Shown: positions 43,183-52,419, counted from the stretch's first letter. The stretch is 64,000 bases of DNA from Maribellus sediminis (GCF_011799805.1 NZ_WXUB01000005.1:124001-188000); one strand, 5' to 3'. Numbers and translations are program-made. Notes: generated by a model from the sequence alone, not told the origin.

Positions 43183-44449
43183 AAGTTTTGGGTATGCTGA
43201 TGGTAAATGTACTTCCTCCCAGTATGTTGTCTTCAACTTTTATTTTCCACTTGTGTGTTTTTACTATTTTGTAAACATAGTCGAGACCAAGCCCGAACCC
43301 TTTTACATTGTGGACATTGCCGGTGGGGACCCGGTAAAATTTCGTAAATATTTTTTTCCGGTGTTCTTTTGGTATTCCAATACCATTATCTGCAAAACTA
43401 ACTAACCACATTGTATTTCCTGAAGTTAAGCTGATATTTATCTCCGGTTCCCGGTCGCAATATTTAACGGCATTTTCAAGTATGTTGCTCATCAGGTTCG
43501 AGAGGTGAAACTTATCGGCCAATATCATCGGATTTAAACCATTAAAATGAAAATGAATGATTGATTTTTGGCCGTTGTTGCTTTGTTTAAAAAGTTCGGC
43601 AGTATCCTCAATAAACTCGGCAAGTGGTATTTCCTCTTTATTCAAATGTATTCTGCTTTTTTCGAGTGAAGCCAGGTTTAGCACCTTTTCAACGTTTTTC
43701 GAAAGCCGCATGTTTTGATCCAGAATGATACGGGTATATTCGAAAAGCCGTTTCGGATTGTTAACGATGTCTTTATTATTGATGACCTGTGCTGCAAGCG
43801 CAATCGAAGAAATAGGTGTTTTTAATTCGTGAGTCAGGTTGTTAATGAAATTCTTTTGAACTTCTGAAAGTTGACGTTGGCGGATAATAACAGAAAGTGT
43901 GTAACCAAAAAAGAGCACCACAATTAACAATAATCCGGTTAAAAAGTACCAGATCGACAAACGTGAATTAAAATAGGCAGAACGATCGGGGAAGTGAAGT
44001 GCAAAATAGTTCGTATATGATTCATTTATCGGGAAATCGAAGGACGAAGTTTTCTCGTTTCCACTGGTAGTTACCAGTTTCCCTTCCTGCATTTGTTCCT
44101 CGGTATAATCATAAATGGCATACTCGTAATCGTAATACAAAACATGTCGTTTTAGCTGTTCGTCGAGAATGGGTTTTAACAATTCATCATCGAATGTTAC
44201 ACCAACATTTACCAGGTAGGTATTATCGTTTATCACTTCAACAGGCGTTATGCTATCGAAATTTCCGGTGGTGTTTGTGGCCAGCATTATTTGCCAGGCA
44301 ACTTCCTTTAGCGCCACACTTGCACTCTCTGTAAACTGGTTTTCCGACAATCGATAGGAGTAACGTACAAAAGCAAATTGTATCAGAAAAACGCCGGTAA
44401 CTGAAATAGTTGCCAGGAGTATAATGTATTTTAACGCCTTGTTTTTCAT
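43175..44449 (-). CDS. Sensor histidine kinase
   Basis: 424 residues. There are two membrane segments (~9-29 and ~167-190, WYFLTGLLLIVVLFFGYTLS) flanking a ~135-residue periplasmic sensor domain with no recognised fold. HisKA has the phospho-acceptor in NLTHELKTPISSI; the ATPase domain shows NILENAVKYC (N box), FADNGIGIP (G1) and KGFGLGLDYV (G2). No HAMP domain. It is transcribed first, with the response regulator translationally coupled. The stimulus is unknown. Confidence 0.94.
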   Translation of the reverse strand: MKNKALKYIILLATISVTGVFLIQFAFVRYSYRLSENQFTESASVALKEVAWQIMLATNTTGNFDSITPVEVINDNTYLVNVGVTFDDELLKPILDEQLKRHVLYYDYEYAIYDYTEEQMQEGKLVTTSGNEKTSSFDFPINESYTNYFALHFPDRSAYFNSRLSIWYFLTGLLLIVVLFFGYTLSVIIRQRQLSEVQKNFINNLTHELKTPISSIALAAQVINNKDIVNNPKRLFEYTRIILDQNMRLSKNVEKVLNLASLEKSRIHLNKEEIPLAEFIEDTAELFKQSNNGQKSIIHFHFNGLNPMILADKFHLSNLMSNILENAVKYCDREPEINISLTSGNTMWLVSFADNGIGIPKEHRKKIFTKFYRVPTGNVHNVKGFGLGLDYVYKIVKTHKWKIKVEDNILGGSTFTISIPKTYE

Positions 44450-44566
44450 CGGATTCGTATGGAAGAGCGAAAGCTAAACTACGTATTTTTTAGTTTTATT
44501 GGCCCGGTTAACAACTCGTTAACAAAATATAGAGCTTGATTAACAGCCATTATCCGAATGCATCCT

Positions 44567-44574
44567 TACATTTG
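44567..44574 (+). promoter_or_regulatory. Predicted -7 box of the DUF1573 gene
   Basis: TACATTTG matches TANNTTTG and lies 43 bp upstream of ATG 44618. It sits inside the reading-frame extension from an ATG at 44558, supporting the downstream start with the signal peptide. Confidence 0.4.
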
Positions 44575-44617
44575 TTTATCAAATCTGATTATTACCAACA
44601 AATTTAAAATATTTATT

Positions 44618-45712
44618 ATGAAACGTGTTCTACAATTAATGACAGTTTTCTCATTAGTAGTGGCCTTCGGTTTTGCGAATGCACAAGAGAAATCTAAGAT
44701 TACATTTGAAGAAATGTCACACGATTTCGGTTCGTTTAAAGAATCGGATGGTTCGCAGTCTTTCACATTTTCATTTAAAAACGAAGGTACTGCACCTTTA
44801 GTACTCTCAAATGTTAGGGCATCCTGTGGATGTACTACTCCAAAATGGACCCGCGAACCGGTTGCTCCCGGAGCAGAAGGTTCAATCAGTGTGGCTTACA
44901 ACCCGAAAAATCGTCCGGGCTCATTCAACAAAACAGTTACTGTAAGTTCAAATGCTGAAAACGGAACTGTTGTTCTGCGCATTTCAGGAAAAGTTGAACC
45001 GCGCGAGAAAACCCTGGCTGAAGAATATCCACGCCAGATTGGTCCACTTAGAGTTAAAACCAACTATTTGTCGTTCGGGAAAATTTCTATGGGAAAAACT
45101 GATACCCAGGAACTGGAACTGGTGAACGATACGGATGAACCGGTGGAAGTTGGTTTCAGAACAGTGCCAAAACACATGACAGCTAAAGTTGAGCCGGCTA
45201 AGATTCCTGCAAAAGGTCGTGGTAAACTTATCGTTACCTACAATTCAGATGAGGCAGGTACTTATGGTTTTGCTTCGCACCGGATTTACCTGTCGTTGAA
45301 CGGTAGCAGCGATTACAAAAACTCAATTGGAGTTAGTGCTACCATCGAAGAAGATTTCTCGAACTTGACACCGGAACAGTTAGCCAACGCACCTGTTGCC
45401 AAATTCGAGCCAACTTCTTTTGATTTTGGTGATATGAACCAGGGCGAAAAAAAATCGCATACTTTTAATTTGACCAATAATGGTAAGACTGAGTTGTTGA
45501 TCCGCCGTGTGCGTTCTTCATGTGGATGTACTGCTGTTGCTCCGTCAACAAAAGTTATCGCTCCGGGTGAATCAGCTCCTATCAATGTTACGTTCGACTC
45601 TCGTGGTAAAAGAGGTCGTCAGAGCAAATCGATTACTGTGATCACCAACGATCCGAAAACGCCAACAACAACATTGCGAATTTCGAGCAACGTGCTCACA
45701 TCGGCAAGCTAG
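44618..45712 (+). CDS. Exported DUF1573 domain protein
   Basis: 364 residues from ATG 44618, with signal peptide VLQLMTVFSLVVAFGFANAQ. It contains three Ig-like (ASH/MSP-type) segments. The first (~25-130) and third (~255-360) carry DUF1573 signatures with a CGCT motif: RASCGCTTPKW and RSSCGCTAVAPS. Each begins with a F-DFG strand (HDFGSF, FDFGDM). The middle segment (~145-245) has the same strand layout without the Cys motif. Likely periplasmic or surface; paired cysteines suggest metal or redox chemistry, but the function is not established. Confidence 0.88.
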   Translation: MKRVLQLMTVFSLVVAFGFANAQEKSKITFEEMSHDFGSFKESDGSQSFTFSFKNEGTAPLVLSNVRASCGCTTPKWTREPVAPGAEGSISVAYNPKNRPGSFNKTVTVSSNAENGTVVLRISGKVEPREKTLAEEYPRQIGPLRVKTNYLSFGKISMGKTDTQELELVNDTDEPVEVGFRTVPKHMTAKVEPAKIPAKGRGKLIVTYNSDEAGTYGFASHRIYLSLNGSSDYKNSIGVSATIEEDFSNLTPEQLANAPVAKFEPTSFDFGDMNQGEKKSHTFNLTNNGKTELLIRRVRSSCGCTAVAPSTKVIAPGESAPINVTFDSRGKRGRQSKSITVITNDPKTPTTTLRISSNVLTSAS

Positions 45713-45738
45713 TAAGTTTAATGTCAATATTACTTTTG

Positions 45739-45779
45739 AAGGTGCTGGAGGGTAAAACCTGCAGCACCTTCTTTTTTTG
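45739..45779 (+). terminator. Terminator of the DUF1573 gene
   Basis: AAGGTGCTG (45739-45747) pairs with CAGCACCTT (45762-45770) and is followed by a T-rich run, 27 bp past the stop. Confidence 0.88.
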
Positions 45780-45832
45780 TATTCAGGCGAAGTGTATATT
45801 TTATTTTAATTTTGAGGCATTAATGAAGACCA

Positions 45833-46948
45833 ATGGCAGAAAATAAAAAAGCAGATCACCCGGAAAACAGCCCGGAATATAAAGCATTGATGGTAAATGC
45901 AGGAATTGATCAACCCGAATCGGTAAACCAGGATTCTGTAAAACGATTTCTGAATAAAAAGCGGGCAGTGCTTGCTCCTGAAGTATATATTAATGGTATT
46001 CTGGCGGGCGACATTACTTTGTTGAGTAAGGCCGTTACACTGGTCGAGAGTTCAAAAAAGGAGCATCAGCAGGTTGCCCAGGAAGTAATAAAAGCCTGTC
46101 TGCCACATTCCGGCAATTCAATAAGAATTGGTATTACTGGAGTTCCCGGTGTTGGTAAGAGTACATTTATCGAAGCTATGGGGCGCTACATTACTTCGAA
46201 AGGAGGCAAGCTTGCGGTACTGGCTATCGATCCCAGTAGCGAGCGTTCGAAAGGGAGCATACTTGGCGATAAAACACGAATGGAAGAACTGTCGGGCGAT
46301 AAGAATGCTTATATACGTCCAAGTCCTTCTGCAGGTTCACTTGGCGGTGTAGCGCGTAAAACACGTGAAACCATAATTTTATGCGAAGCAGCCGGTTTCG
46401 ATCATATTTTTATTGAAACCGTTGGAGTGGGGCAGAGCGAAACTGCCGTGCATTCGATGACCGACTTTTTTCTGTTGCTGATGCTGGCCGGTGCCGGCGA
46501 CGAATTGCAGGGTATCAAACGCGGAATAATGGAAATGGCCGACCTTATTGCCATTAATAAAGCAGACGGAAATAATGTGGAGAAAGCAGATATCGCAAAG
46601 GCACAATATAAAAATGCGCTTCATCTTTTCCCTTTAAAAGAATCGGAGTGGATTCCGCAGGTGTTGACTTGTTCAGCCTATCATAAAATGGGCATCGAAG
46701 CCATTTGGGATCAAATTGAAAGATACCGGCAACAAACCCGCAATAACGATCACTTCTTCAGAAAAAGAAATGCGCAAGCCATTTATTGGATGCACGAAAC
46801 CATCGAAGAACAATTGAAGCGAAGTTTCTACGATCGCCCTGAAATTAAGGAGAAACTGAAGATCATGGAGAATTATGTGATGCACGATACCATGAGTTCT
46901 TTTGTGGCTGCAGGCGAATTGCTCGACTTGTATGCCAGGCTCAGGTAA
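45833..46948 (+). CDS. meaB: Methylmalonyl-CoA mutase-associated GTPase MeaB
   Basis: 371 residues of the ArgK/MeaB G3E GTPase family. It has Walker A GITGVPGVGKSTFIEA, the DPSSERSKGSILGDKTRM switch region, base II IETVGVGQSE and the guanine motif NKAD. MeaB guards and reloads adenosylcobalamin in methylmalonyl-CoA mutase. The mutase genes are not in this window, so the link to propionate metabolism rests on family knowledge and on the carboxyltransferase genes at 4.5-6.4 kb. The N-terminal ~40 residues (before VYINGILAGD) are an extension. Confidence 0.94.
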   Translation: MAENKKADHPENSPEYKALMVNAGIDQPESVNQDSVKRFLNKKRAVLAPEVYINGILAGDITLLSKAVTLVESSKKEHQQVAQEVIKACLPHSGNSIRIGITGVPGVGKSTFIEAMGRYITSKGGKLAVLAIDPSSERSKGSILGDKTRMEELSGDKNAYIRPSPSAGSLGGVARKTRETIILCEAAGFDHIFIETVGVGQSETAVHSMTDFFLLLMLAGAGDELQGIKRGIMEMADLIAINKADGNNVEKADIAKAQYKNALHLFPLKESEWIPQVLTCSAYHKMGIEAIWDQIERYRQQTRNNDHFFRKRNAQAIYWMHETIEEQLKRSFYDRPEIKEKLKIMENYVMHDTMSSFVAAGELLDLYARLR

Positions 46949-46987
46949 TACCGTATTGTACAGGACAATGTTTTGCTTTAAAAGCCT

Positions 46988-46995
46988 TAATTTTG
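46988..46995 (+). promoter_or_regulatory. Predicted -7 box upstream of lpdA
   Basis: TAATTTTG fits TANNTTTG, 62 bp before the lpdA ATG. No -33 box at the expected distance was found. Confidence 0.35.
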
Positions 46996-47057
46996 TAAAA
47001 CCTTTCCGTAAAAAAGGTGTTATTATTACTTAAAATCAATTTATCAAAAACAATAAA

Positions 47058-48449
47058 ATGACTTACGATTTAATAGTGATAGGTAGCGGTCCTGGCGGAT
47101 ATGTTGCCGCTATTCGTGCTACCCAGTTAGGCTTGAAAGTAGCCGTTGTTGAGAAAGAAAACCTGGGAGGAATTTGTTTGAATTGGGGATGTATTCCCAC
47201 AAAATCGCTTTTAAAAAGCGCACAGGCATACGAATATGCCGTTCATGCAGCAGACTATGGAGTAAGCATCGAAGGCGATGTGAAACCTGATTTTGAGGCT
47301 ATGGTTAAGCGTAGCCGCGGTGTGGCCGATGGAATGAGTAAAGGTATTCAGTACCTTTTCAAAAAGAATAAGGTTGAAACAATATTAGGCCATGGTAAAC
47401 TGGCCGGTAAAAACAAAGTGGAAGTAACCGACGATAAGGGCAAGAAAACCACTTACGAAGCCAAAAACATTATTCTTGCTACGGGAGCACGTTCGCGCGA
47501 ACTGCCGAATCTTCCGCAGGATGGTAAGAAAATTATCGGTTACCGGAAAGCACTCACCCTGGAGAAACAACCTGAAAGTATGGTAGTTGTCGGTTCGGGT
47601 GCTATTGGCAGCGAGTTTGCCTACTTCTATCACAGTATCGGAACAAAAGTTACTTTGGTTGAGTTTATGCCGACACTGGTACCGAATGAAGATGCCGATG
47701 TTGCCAAACAACTGGAACGCAACTTCAAAAAATCGAAGATGGACGTGATGGTAAGCTCATCGGTAGAAAAAGTCGATACTTCAGGCGATAAATGTAAAGT
47801 GACCATCAAAACCAAAAAAGGAGAGCAGGTTGTTGAAGCCGATGTTGTTCTTTCTGCGGTTGGAATTACCCCTAATACCGAAGGCATTGGCCTGGAAGAA
47901 CTGGGCGTTAAAACCGAGAACGGAAAAGTACTGGTTGACGAATATTATAAAACAAATGTTGATGGCATTTATGCCATTGGCGATATTGTTGCAGGTCCTG
48001 CATTGGCACACGTAGCTTCAGCCGAAGGTATAGTTTGTGTTGAGAAGATTGCCGGAAAGAACCCTGAGCCTGTTGATTATGGTAACATTCCGGGATGTAC
48101 TTATACCAATCCTGAAGTTTCTTCTGTAGGTCTTACCGAAGCTAAAGCCAAGGAAGCCGGTTATGAAATAAAAGTGGGTAAATTTCCATACTCAGCAAGT
48201 GGTAAAGCAAGTGCTGCAGGTCAGAAAGATGGTTTTGTAAAACTTATTTTCGATGCTAAATATGGCGAACTGCTGGGCGCGCACATGATCGGTGGTAATG
48301 TTACCGAAATGATCGCCGAACTGGTAGTGGCCAAAAAGCTTGAGATAACCGGTCACGAGTTGATCAAAACCATTCACCCACACCCAACCATGAGCGAAGC
48401 AGTAATGGAAGCTGCCGCAGCTGCCTACGACGAGGTTATTCATATTTAG
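47058..48449 (+). CDS. lpdA: Dihydrolipoyl dehydrogenase
   Basis: 463 residues. It has an FAD-binding GSGPGGYVAAIRATQLG, the redox disulfide in GGICLNWGCIPTKSLL, NAD-binding VVGSGAIGSEFAYFYHSIG, a second FAD motif YAIGDIVAGPALAHVA, and the C-terminal active-site His-Glu in HPHPTMSEAVMEA. It reoxidises lipoyl groups of 2-oxoacid dehydrogenases or the glycine cleavage system. It is monocistronic here, with no E1, E2 or lipoyl-ligase gene nearby, so which complex it serves is open. Confidence 0.96.
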   Translation: MTYDLIVIGSGPGGYVAAIRATQLGLKVAVVEKENLGGICLNWGCIPTKSLLKSAQAYEYAVHAADYGVSIEGDVKPDFEAMVKRSRGVADGMSKGIQYLFKKNKVETILGHGKLAGKNKVEVTDDKGKKTTYEAKNIILATGARSRELPNLPQDGKKIIGYRKALTLEKQPESMVVVGSGAIGSEFAYFYHSIGTKVTLVEFMPTLVPNEDADVAKQLERNFKKSKMDVMVSSSVEKVDTSGDKCKVTIKTKKGEQVVEADVVLSAVGITPNTEGIGLEELGVKTENGKVLVDEYYKTNVDGIYAIGDIVAGPALAHVASAEGIVCVEKIAGKNPEPVDYGNIPGCTYTNPEVSSVGLTEAKAKEAGYEIKVGKFPYSASGKASAAGQKDGFVKLIFDAKYGELLGAHMIGGNVTEMIAELVVAKKLEITGHELIKTIHPHPTMSEAVMEAAAAAYDEVIHI

Positions 48450-48472
48450 AATGAATTAACATAAAATAGCTG

Positions 48473-48500
48473 AACCCGGGATTCTTCCCGGGTTTTTTGT
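48473..48500 (+). terminator. Terminator of lpdA
   Basis: AACCCGGG (48473-48480) and CCCGGGTT (48487-48494) enclose a 6-nt loop; T run follows. Confidence 0.9.
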
Positions 48501-48570
48501 TTGGTGTTTTTCGAACAATCGACAATATTGTTCAAAATGTCCGTAAGATGTTGTAGATCAGACAATATTC

Positions 48571-48601
48571 TTTTGTGATCACGGAATAAGTTATATATTT
48601 G
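48571..48601 (+). promoter_or_regulatory. Predicted promoter of the FadL-type gene
   Basis: TTTTG (48571-48575) and TATATTTG (48594-48601) are 18 nt apart, a good Bacteroidota promoter. It would give an unusually long leader of ~170 nt. The leader contains no recognised riboswitch. A short AGAGAAGTTCTCT palindrome occurs within it. The spacer 48450-48780 holds only this and the lpdA terminator. Confidence 0.55.
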
Positions 48602-48780
48602 TCGCCCAAAATCAGCTACATCAACCGTTTATTACCTAAGTGATAACAGGTTATTATTATCAGTTTCAAGAAATTAAATTTAGGTATATGTAATTAGCAT
48701 AGGCATGGAATCTATCATGAAGAGAAGTTCTCTGTAGTGTGAAGGCTGTGCGGTGCTTACTAAAAAACAATTTTACTCGA

Positions 48781-50409
48781 ATGAAAAAACTCAATTTAAC
48801 CGTGGCATTTGTAATGCTGCTTCAACTTGCTTTTGCAGGTGGAATCTTAACTAACTACAACCAAAGTGCACAGTACACACGTATGCTGTCGCGCAACGCC
48901 TCGTTAGATATTGATGCTGTTTTTTACAATCCTGCCGGTTTGGTAAAACTGGAAGATGGCTGGCATTTTTATTTTTCGAGCCAAACAATCTGGCAAAACA
49001 GGGAAATTACATCCGGATTTCCGCTGTTGAACAACGACACTTACAAAGGAGAAACTTTTGCACCGGTTTTCCCCGATTTTTATGCGGCGTATAAAAAAGA
49101 CAAATGGGCATTTTCTGTTGGTGTTGCTCCTGTAGGTGGTGGAGGTTCTGCCGAGTTCAAAAATGGATTACCTGCCTTTGAAATTCCAATTTCGCAGACC
49201 AAAACACTTTTATCAGGTCTTGGAGTTACCGGTTACGACGTTGACCTTTATTTCAACGGAAGTTCAATTATCTGGGGAATTCAATTGGGAGCTACTTATG
49301 CTATCAACGATAAATGGTCGGTTTATGGTGGTGTACGCTGGATGCCGGCGAGCAATGTTTATGAAGGTTACATTAAGAATATTCAATTACAGGCTGGTGG
49401 ATCAATGGTACCTGCCGGAGCTTTCCTGAATACTGCTGCCGGTTCAATGCAGGCTTTGGCAAGCATGCCATCGTTGTTGAATCCTTACCTCGATGCAGCC
49501 GGAGCTTATACTTTAGCTCAGCTTGAAGGAGCAGGTCAGATTGATGCCACAATGCGTGCCGGAATTGAAGCCGGATTGCACTTGATGGGATTGCCTCAGG
49601 AACAAATTGACGCAATGAATTTAAACCAAATAAATGGCGCCTATGTTCAGGCACAGCCAACTTTCCAGGCGCAGGCAACTCAATTGGCTGCAACGGCCGA
49701 CCAAATGCAGGATAGAATTGTAAATACCGAACAAAGCGGAAATGGTTTCATCCCGGTTGTTGGCATTAACTATTCGCCAAACGATGACTGGAATTTCGCG
49801 GTTAAATACGAAATGAAAACCTTCCTCACGCTTGATAATAAGCCAAAGTCGGATAATAACTATGACCTGTGGGGAGCAGAAGTAAACAGCGATATTCCTG
49901 CAAATCTCGCAATTGGAGTAGGTTATTCCGGTCTGGATTGGCTGGAAGCTCAGTTATCTTACAACCTGTATTTTGATAATGGTGTTGACTGGGGAAATAA
50001 TGTAAACGACATCGCAGTTTGGGGAACGGTTGATCCATCGAAAGTGAGACACCGCGAAATTGATAACAATTACTATGAAATTGGTTTAGGTTTGCAATTT
50101 AACCTGGCCGATAATTTCGCCGTTAGTGTTGGCGGATTACGTTCAAAAACCGGTATCAATGAAAATTGGCAAACTGATATGAGTTACAGCAACTCATCGT
50201 ACACTCTTGGTGGCGGTATTGTTTGGGGAATTACAGATAAGCTGAAACTCGACCTGGGTGTATCGAACACATTCTACGAAGACGATGAGGTTTCATTCGC
50301 TTATCCTGGCTATCCTGATATGAGCGGAAATCCGATCAGCAGCTACACCAATAATTATGCAAAGTCTGCTTTCATTGTTGCAGCAGGTATTTCGGTTAGC
50401 ATTTTTTAA
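48781..50409 (+). CDS. OmpP1/FadL/TodX family outer-membrane transporter
   Basis: 542 residues from ATG 48781 (signal peptide LNLTVAFVMLLQLAFAGG); an in-frame GTG at 48739 is disfavoured. The N-terminal GGILTNYNQSAQYTRMLSRNASLDIDAVFYNPAGLV is the FadL-type hatch motif with the NPA signature. Barrel strands follow to a terminal SAFIVAAGISVSIF. Residues ~205-325 form an Ala/Gln/Met-rich helical insertion that is longer than in E. coli FadL and probably extracellular. Family members take up hydrophobic compounds such as fatty acids; the substrate here is unknown. Confidence 0.92.
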   Translation: MKKLNLTVAFVMLLQLAFAGGILTNYNQSAQYTRMLSRNASLDIDAVFYNPAGLVKLEDGWHFYFSSQTIWQNREITSGFPLLNNDTYKGETFAPVFPDFYAAYKKDKWAFSVGVAPVGGGGSAEFKNGLPAFEIPISQTKTLLSGLGVTGYDVDLYFNGSSIIWGIQLGATYAINDKWSVYGGVRWMPASNVYEGYIKNIQLQAGGSMVPAGAFLNTAAGSMQALASMPSLLNPYLDAAGAYTLAQLEGAGQIDATMRAGIEAGLHLMGLPQEQIDAMNLNQINGAYVQAQPTFQAQATQLAATADQMQDRIVNTEQSGNGFIPVVGINYSPNDDWNFAVKYEMKTFLTLDNKPKSDNNYDLWGAEVNSDIPANLAIGVGYSGLDWLEAQLSYNLYFDNGVDWGNNVNDIAVWGTVDPSKVRHREIDNNYYEIGLGLQFNLADNFAVSVGGLRSKTGINENWQTDMSYSNSSYTLGGGIVWGITDKLKLDLGVSNTFYEDDEVSFAYPGYPDMSGNPISSYTNNYAKSAFIVAAGISVSIF

Positions 50410-50433
50410 ACCAATAGCAATATACTATCATAA

Positions 50434-50463
50434 GGGCGCAGTATTTTCTGCGTCCTTTTTTTA
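50434..50463 (+). terminator. Terminator of the FadL-type gene
   Basis: GGGCGCAG (50434-50441) pairs over 8 bp with CTGCGTCC (50448-50455), including one G-U, and a T run follows. It reaches the stop of the convergent deformylase-like gene. Confidence 0.85.
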
Positions 50464-50943
50464 TGCTTTCCATTTAAAGGATTCTGCATCTATTGCACGT
50501 TGCGTGGCCAGAATTCCATCCAAATGATCGTATTCATGTTGAATTAGTTCTGACATGTCATTTTCCAATTCCCACGTTTGTTCAACCCAATTCATATCGT
50601 AAAAGCGAACACTTATTTCTTTATGTCTCCTGACTTTTACCAGTAAGTTGGGGAAACTCATACAATCATCCCAGAGTTCGATCATTTCCTCGCTGCATGC
50701 AGTAATTTCCGGATTAATCATCACTAAAGGAGCATCCACATTCAATGCAATTATTCGTTTTGACAAGCCGATTTGAGGTGCCGCTATCGCCCTGCCAAAT
50801 CCGTATGTTTTGCGAATATCGAGGATGCTTTCCCACATCAGTACTATTTTTGATAGTAATCCCGGGAGTTCTTCCTTCGTAACAGGCGCTGTAACTTTGT
50901 ACAGTTCAGGATTGCCCAACAGTAGAATATCTTTGATGGCCAT
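50461..50943 (-). CDS. Peptide deformylase-like protein with altered motifs
   Basis: 160 residues from ATG 50943. The three deformylase motifs can be placed, but two are changed. Motif 1 reads GRAIAAPQIG (usually GVGLAAPQIG); motif 2 reads DDCMSFP (usually EGCLS[VI]P; the metal-binding Cys is kept); motif 3 HEYDHLDG is canonical HExxH. It retains all metal ligands, so it may be an active metallohydrolase, but the altered pocket residues suggest a paralogue with another substrate rather than the housekeeping Def. Monocistronic. Confidence 0.85.
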   Translation of the reverse strand: MAIKDILLLGNPELYKVTAPVTKEELPGLLSKIVLMWESILDIRKTYGFGRAIAAPQIGLSKRIIALNVDAPLVMINPEITACSEEMIELWDDCMSFPNLLVKVRRHKEISVRFYDMNWVEQTWELENDMSELIQHEYDHLDGILATQRAIDAESFKWKA

Positions 50944-50967
50944 TTTATTGCTTTTCTCCAAAAATAC

Positions 50968-50994
50968 AAAAGCTGCTTCTTTTTAATGAAACAG
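50968..50994 (-). terminator. Terminator downstream of the 178-aa lipoprotein gene
   Basis: AAAGCTG pairs with CAGCTTT around a ~12-nt loop; read on the minus strand it follows the stop at 51021 by ~27 bp and is followed by a U-rich tract. Confidence 0.6.
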
Positions 50995-51020
50995 CTTTAA
51001 GAACAGCTATTAAATATTTT

Positions 51021-51557
51021 TTACAGCGGGCTGGCTTCAATGTGGAGGTCGAAATAAGTTGCAACCACGAAATTCATGGGAACTTTATTGGTTGTTCCGG
51101 AAACCGTCACCGTTAGTTGTTTCGTATAATACAATTCATTGGCCATCTGCACCAGAACCGAAGGATTAATGTCCGGAGTGAAATCCGAATTGGATGGACT
51201 CACATTCTCTAATGTGGCAATTGTTCCAACATTTTCAACCTCGAAAGTAATTGATTCAATTAGTTGATCGCCCACTAAACCACTGATTTCAATATTAACT
51301 TCGTTAACTTCTATTCTCTTCAGCAGATCCAAATAGTCTTTAACTTTATTATTTTCCTCCAGCGATTCGGTATGCGACTCGGTAAACGAATAGCTGACAA
51401 GCGCCGATTTCTCAGTTGTTGTAGTATCTACTGCAACTGGAATTTCAGCCGTCAAAGTGGTATTGATATCAACATATGCCGCCTCTTTTATTTTTTTGCA
51501 GGATGAAAATGCGAGCACGATAGAAATGAAAAGTGTGAATGTTAAAAAGCGTTTCAT
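51021..51557 (-). CDS. Small lipoprotein of unknown function
   Basis: 178 residues from ATG 51557, giving the lipoprotein signal FLTFTLFISIVLAFSSCKK (Cys-20). The mature part is beta-rich with no motif I recognise: an N-terminal TTLTAEIPVAVDTTTTEK segment, then EVNIEISGLVGDQLIESITFEV and a final LTVTVSGTTNKVPMNFVVATYFDLHIEA. Strand pattern suggests an Ig-like or jelly-roll domain. Upstream in-frame codons add 23 residues that would spoil the signal peptide. Separate transcription unit. Confidence 0.75.
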   Translation of the reverse strand: MKRFLTFTLFISIVLAFSSCKKIKEAAYVDINTTLTAEIPVAVDTTTTEKSALVSYSFTESHTESLEENNKVKDYLDLLKRIEVNEVNIEISGLVGDQLIESITFEVENVGTIATLENVSPSNSDFTPDINPSVLVQMANELYYTKQLTVTVSGTTNKVPMNFVVATYFDLHIEASPL

Positions 51558-51656
51558 TTTGTATTTTTTCAGGTTTCTGTGTGCAATATAAGACAAAAAG
51601 CTATTCAATGAAAGTTCAAATTGCAATTCACTAATGTGATAGAGCGATTATCATAA

Positions 51657-51687
51657 AAAAAGCTGCCTCAAAAAGAAGCAGCTTTCA
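51657..51687 (-). terminator. Terminator of the NigD-like gene
   Basis: AAAGCTGC and GCAGCTTT pair around an 11-nt loop. On the minus strand seven U residues follow. It lies ~40 bp after the stop at 51725. Confidence 0.8.
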
Positions 51688-51724
51688 GAACTAACTGTGC
51701 AACAAAAATATAGGAATACCACTC

Positions 51725-52378
51725 CTAGTTCAGTTCAAATATTTCGTTATAAACTTCGTCGTTTAATAATTTGGCGGTCAGTACAAACTCGGTTTTACCT
51801 TCTTCAATCAAATCACTTAAGTCGAAACGTAATTCTTTTGTAAACCAACCTTCACAAAGATCGTCGTTGGCATTGTGCCTGATTTCAAAGGTTGGAACAG
51901 TGGAGCTGGAAGCTGTCCAGGGATGCATTCTGGCCAGGTCGATGGTGTGATCCTGGCAGCCACCGGGGTACGAAACTTTCATGTATAAACAAGTTCCGTC
52001 CATAAAGGCTTCATGCAGATGAACAGGATCGCGGGCCAGGCTGTCGTAGTTTTCAAAATACAGATCTACATATGGCGCACACGACAATTCTTCCACATAA
52101 CTTACTTCGCAGGGGATTCCGCGGTCGCAGCTGTTTTTTATGTTGTTCATTTCAACATATTCCACTAAAACCCGCTGTCCCTGAGAGAATACAAAACCTT
52201 TGGGATAGTACATTGGCTGAATTCTGCTACCACCGTCGAGCTCAATTACGATTCCGCAATTGCCGGCTCCGGCATAGTCCACAACGGTACCGGTGTCGGT
52301 AAGAACCGGTTCGTTGTCGTCCTGGCACGAGGCCAATGCAAAAAGAATTACGCTAAATAATATGATAAAACGTTTCAT
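51725..52378 (-). CDS. NigD-like lipoprotein (tentative)
   Basis: 217 residues from ATG 52378 with lipoprotein signal IILFSVILFALASCQDD. Residues ~30-90 form a small barrel-like domain (GTVVDYAGAGNCGIVIELDGG, GQRVLVEYVEM), and residues ~105-217 form a beta-sandwich ending KTEFVLTAKLLNDEVYNEIFELN. This two-domain layout resembles NigD proteins of Bacteroides, but two cysteine pairs (NSCDRGIPC, and CxxP in SCAP) are not a feature I know from that family. Role unknown. It lies 41 bp downstream of the serpin gene and may be cotranscribed with it. Confidence 0.6.
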   Translation of the reverse strand: MKRFIILFSVILFALASCQDDNEPVLTDTGTVVDYAGAGNCGIVIELDGGSRIQPMYYPKGFVFSQGQRVLVEYVEMNNIKNSCDRGIPCEVSYVEELSCAPYVDLYFENYDSLARDPVHLHEAFMDGTCLYMKVSYPGGCQDHTIDLARMHPWTASSSTVPTFEIRHNANDDLCEGWFTKELRFDLSDLIEEGKTEFVLTAKLLNDEVYNEIFELN

Positions 52379-52419
52379 GGCTAAAAATGGCTTTTTCCTA
52401 TAACGCAAATTCCTGTAAT

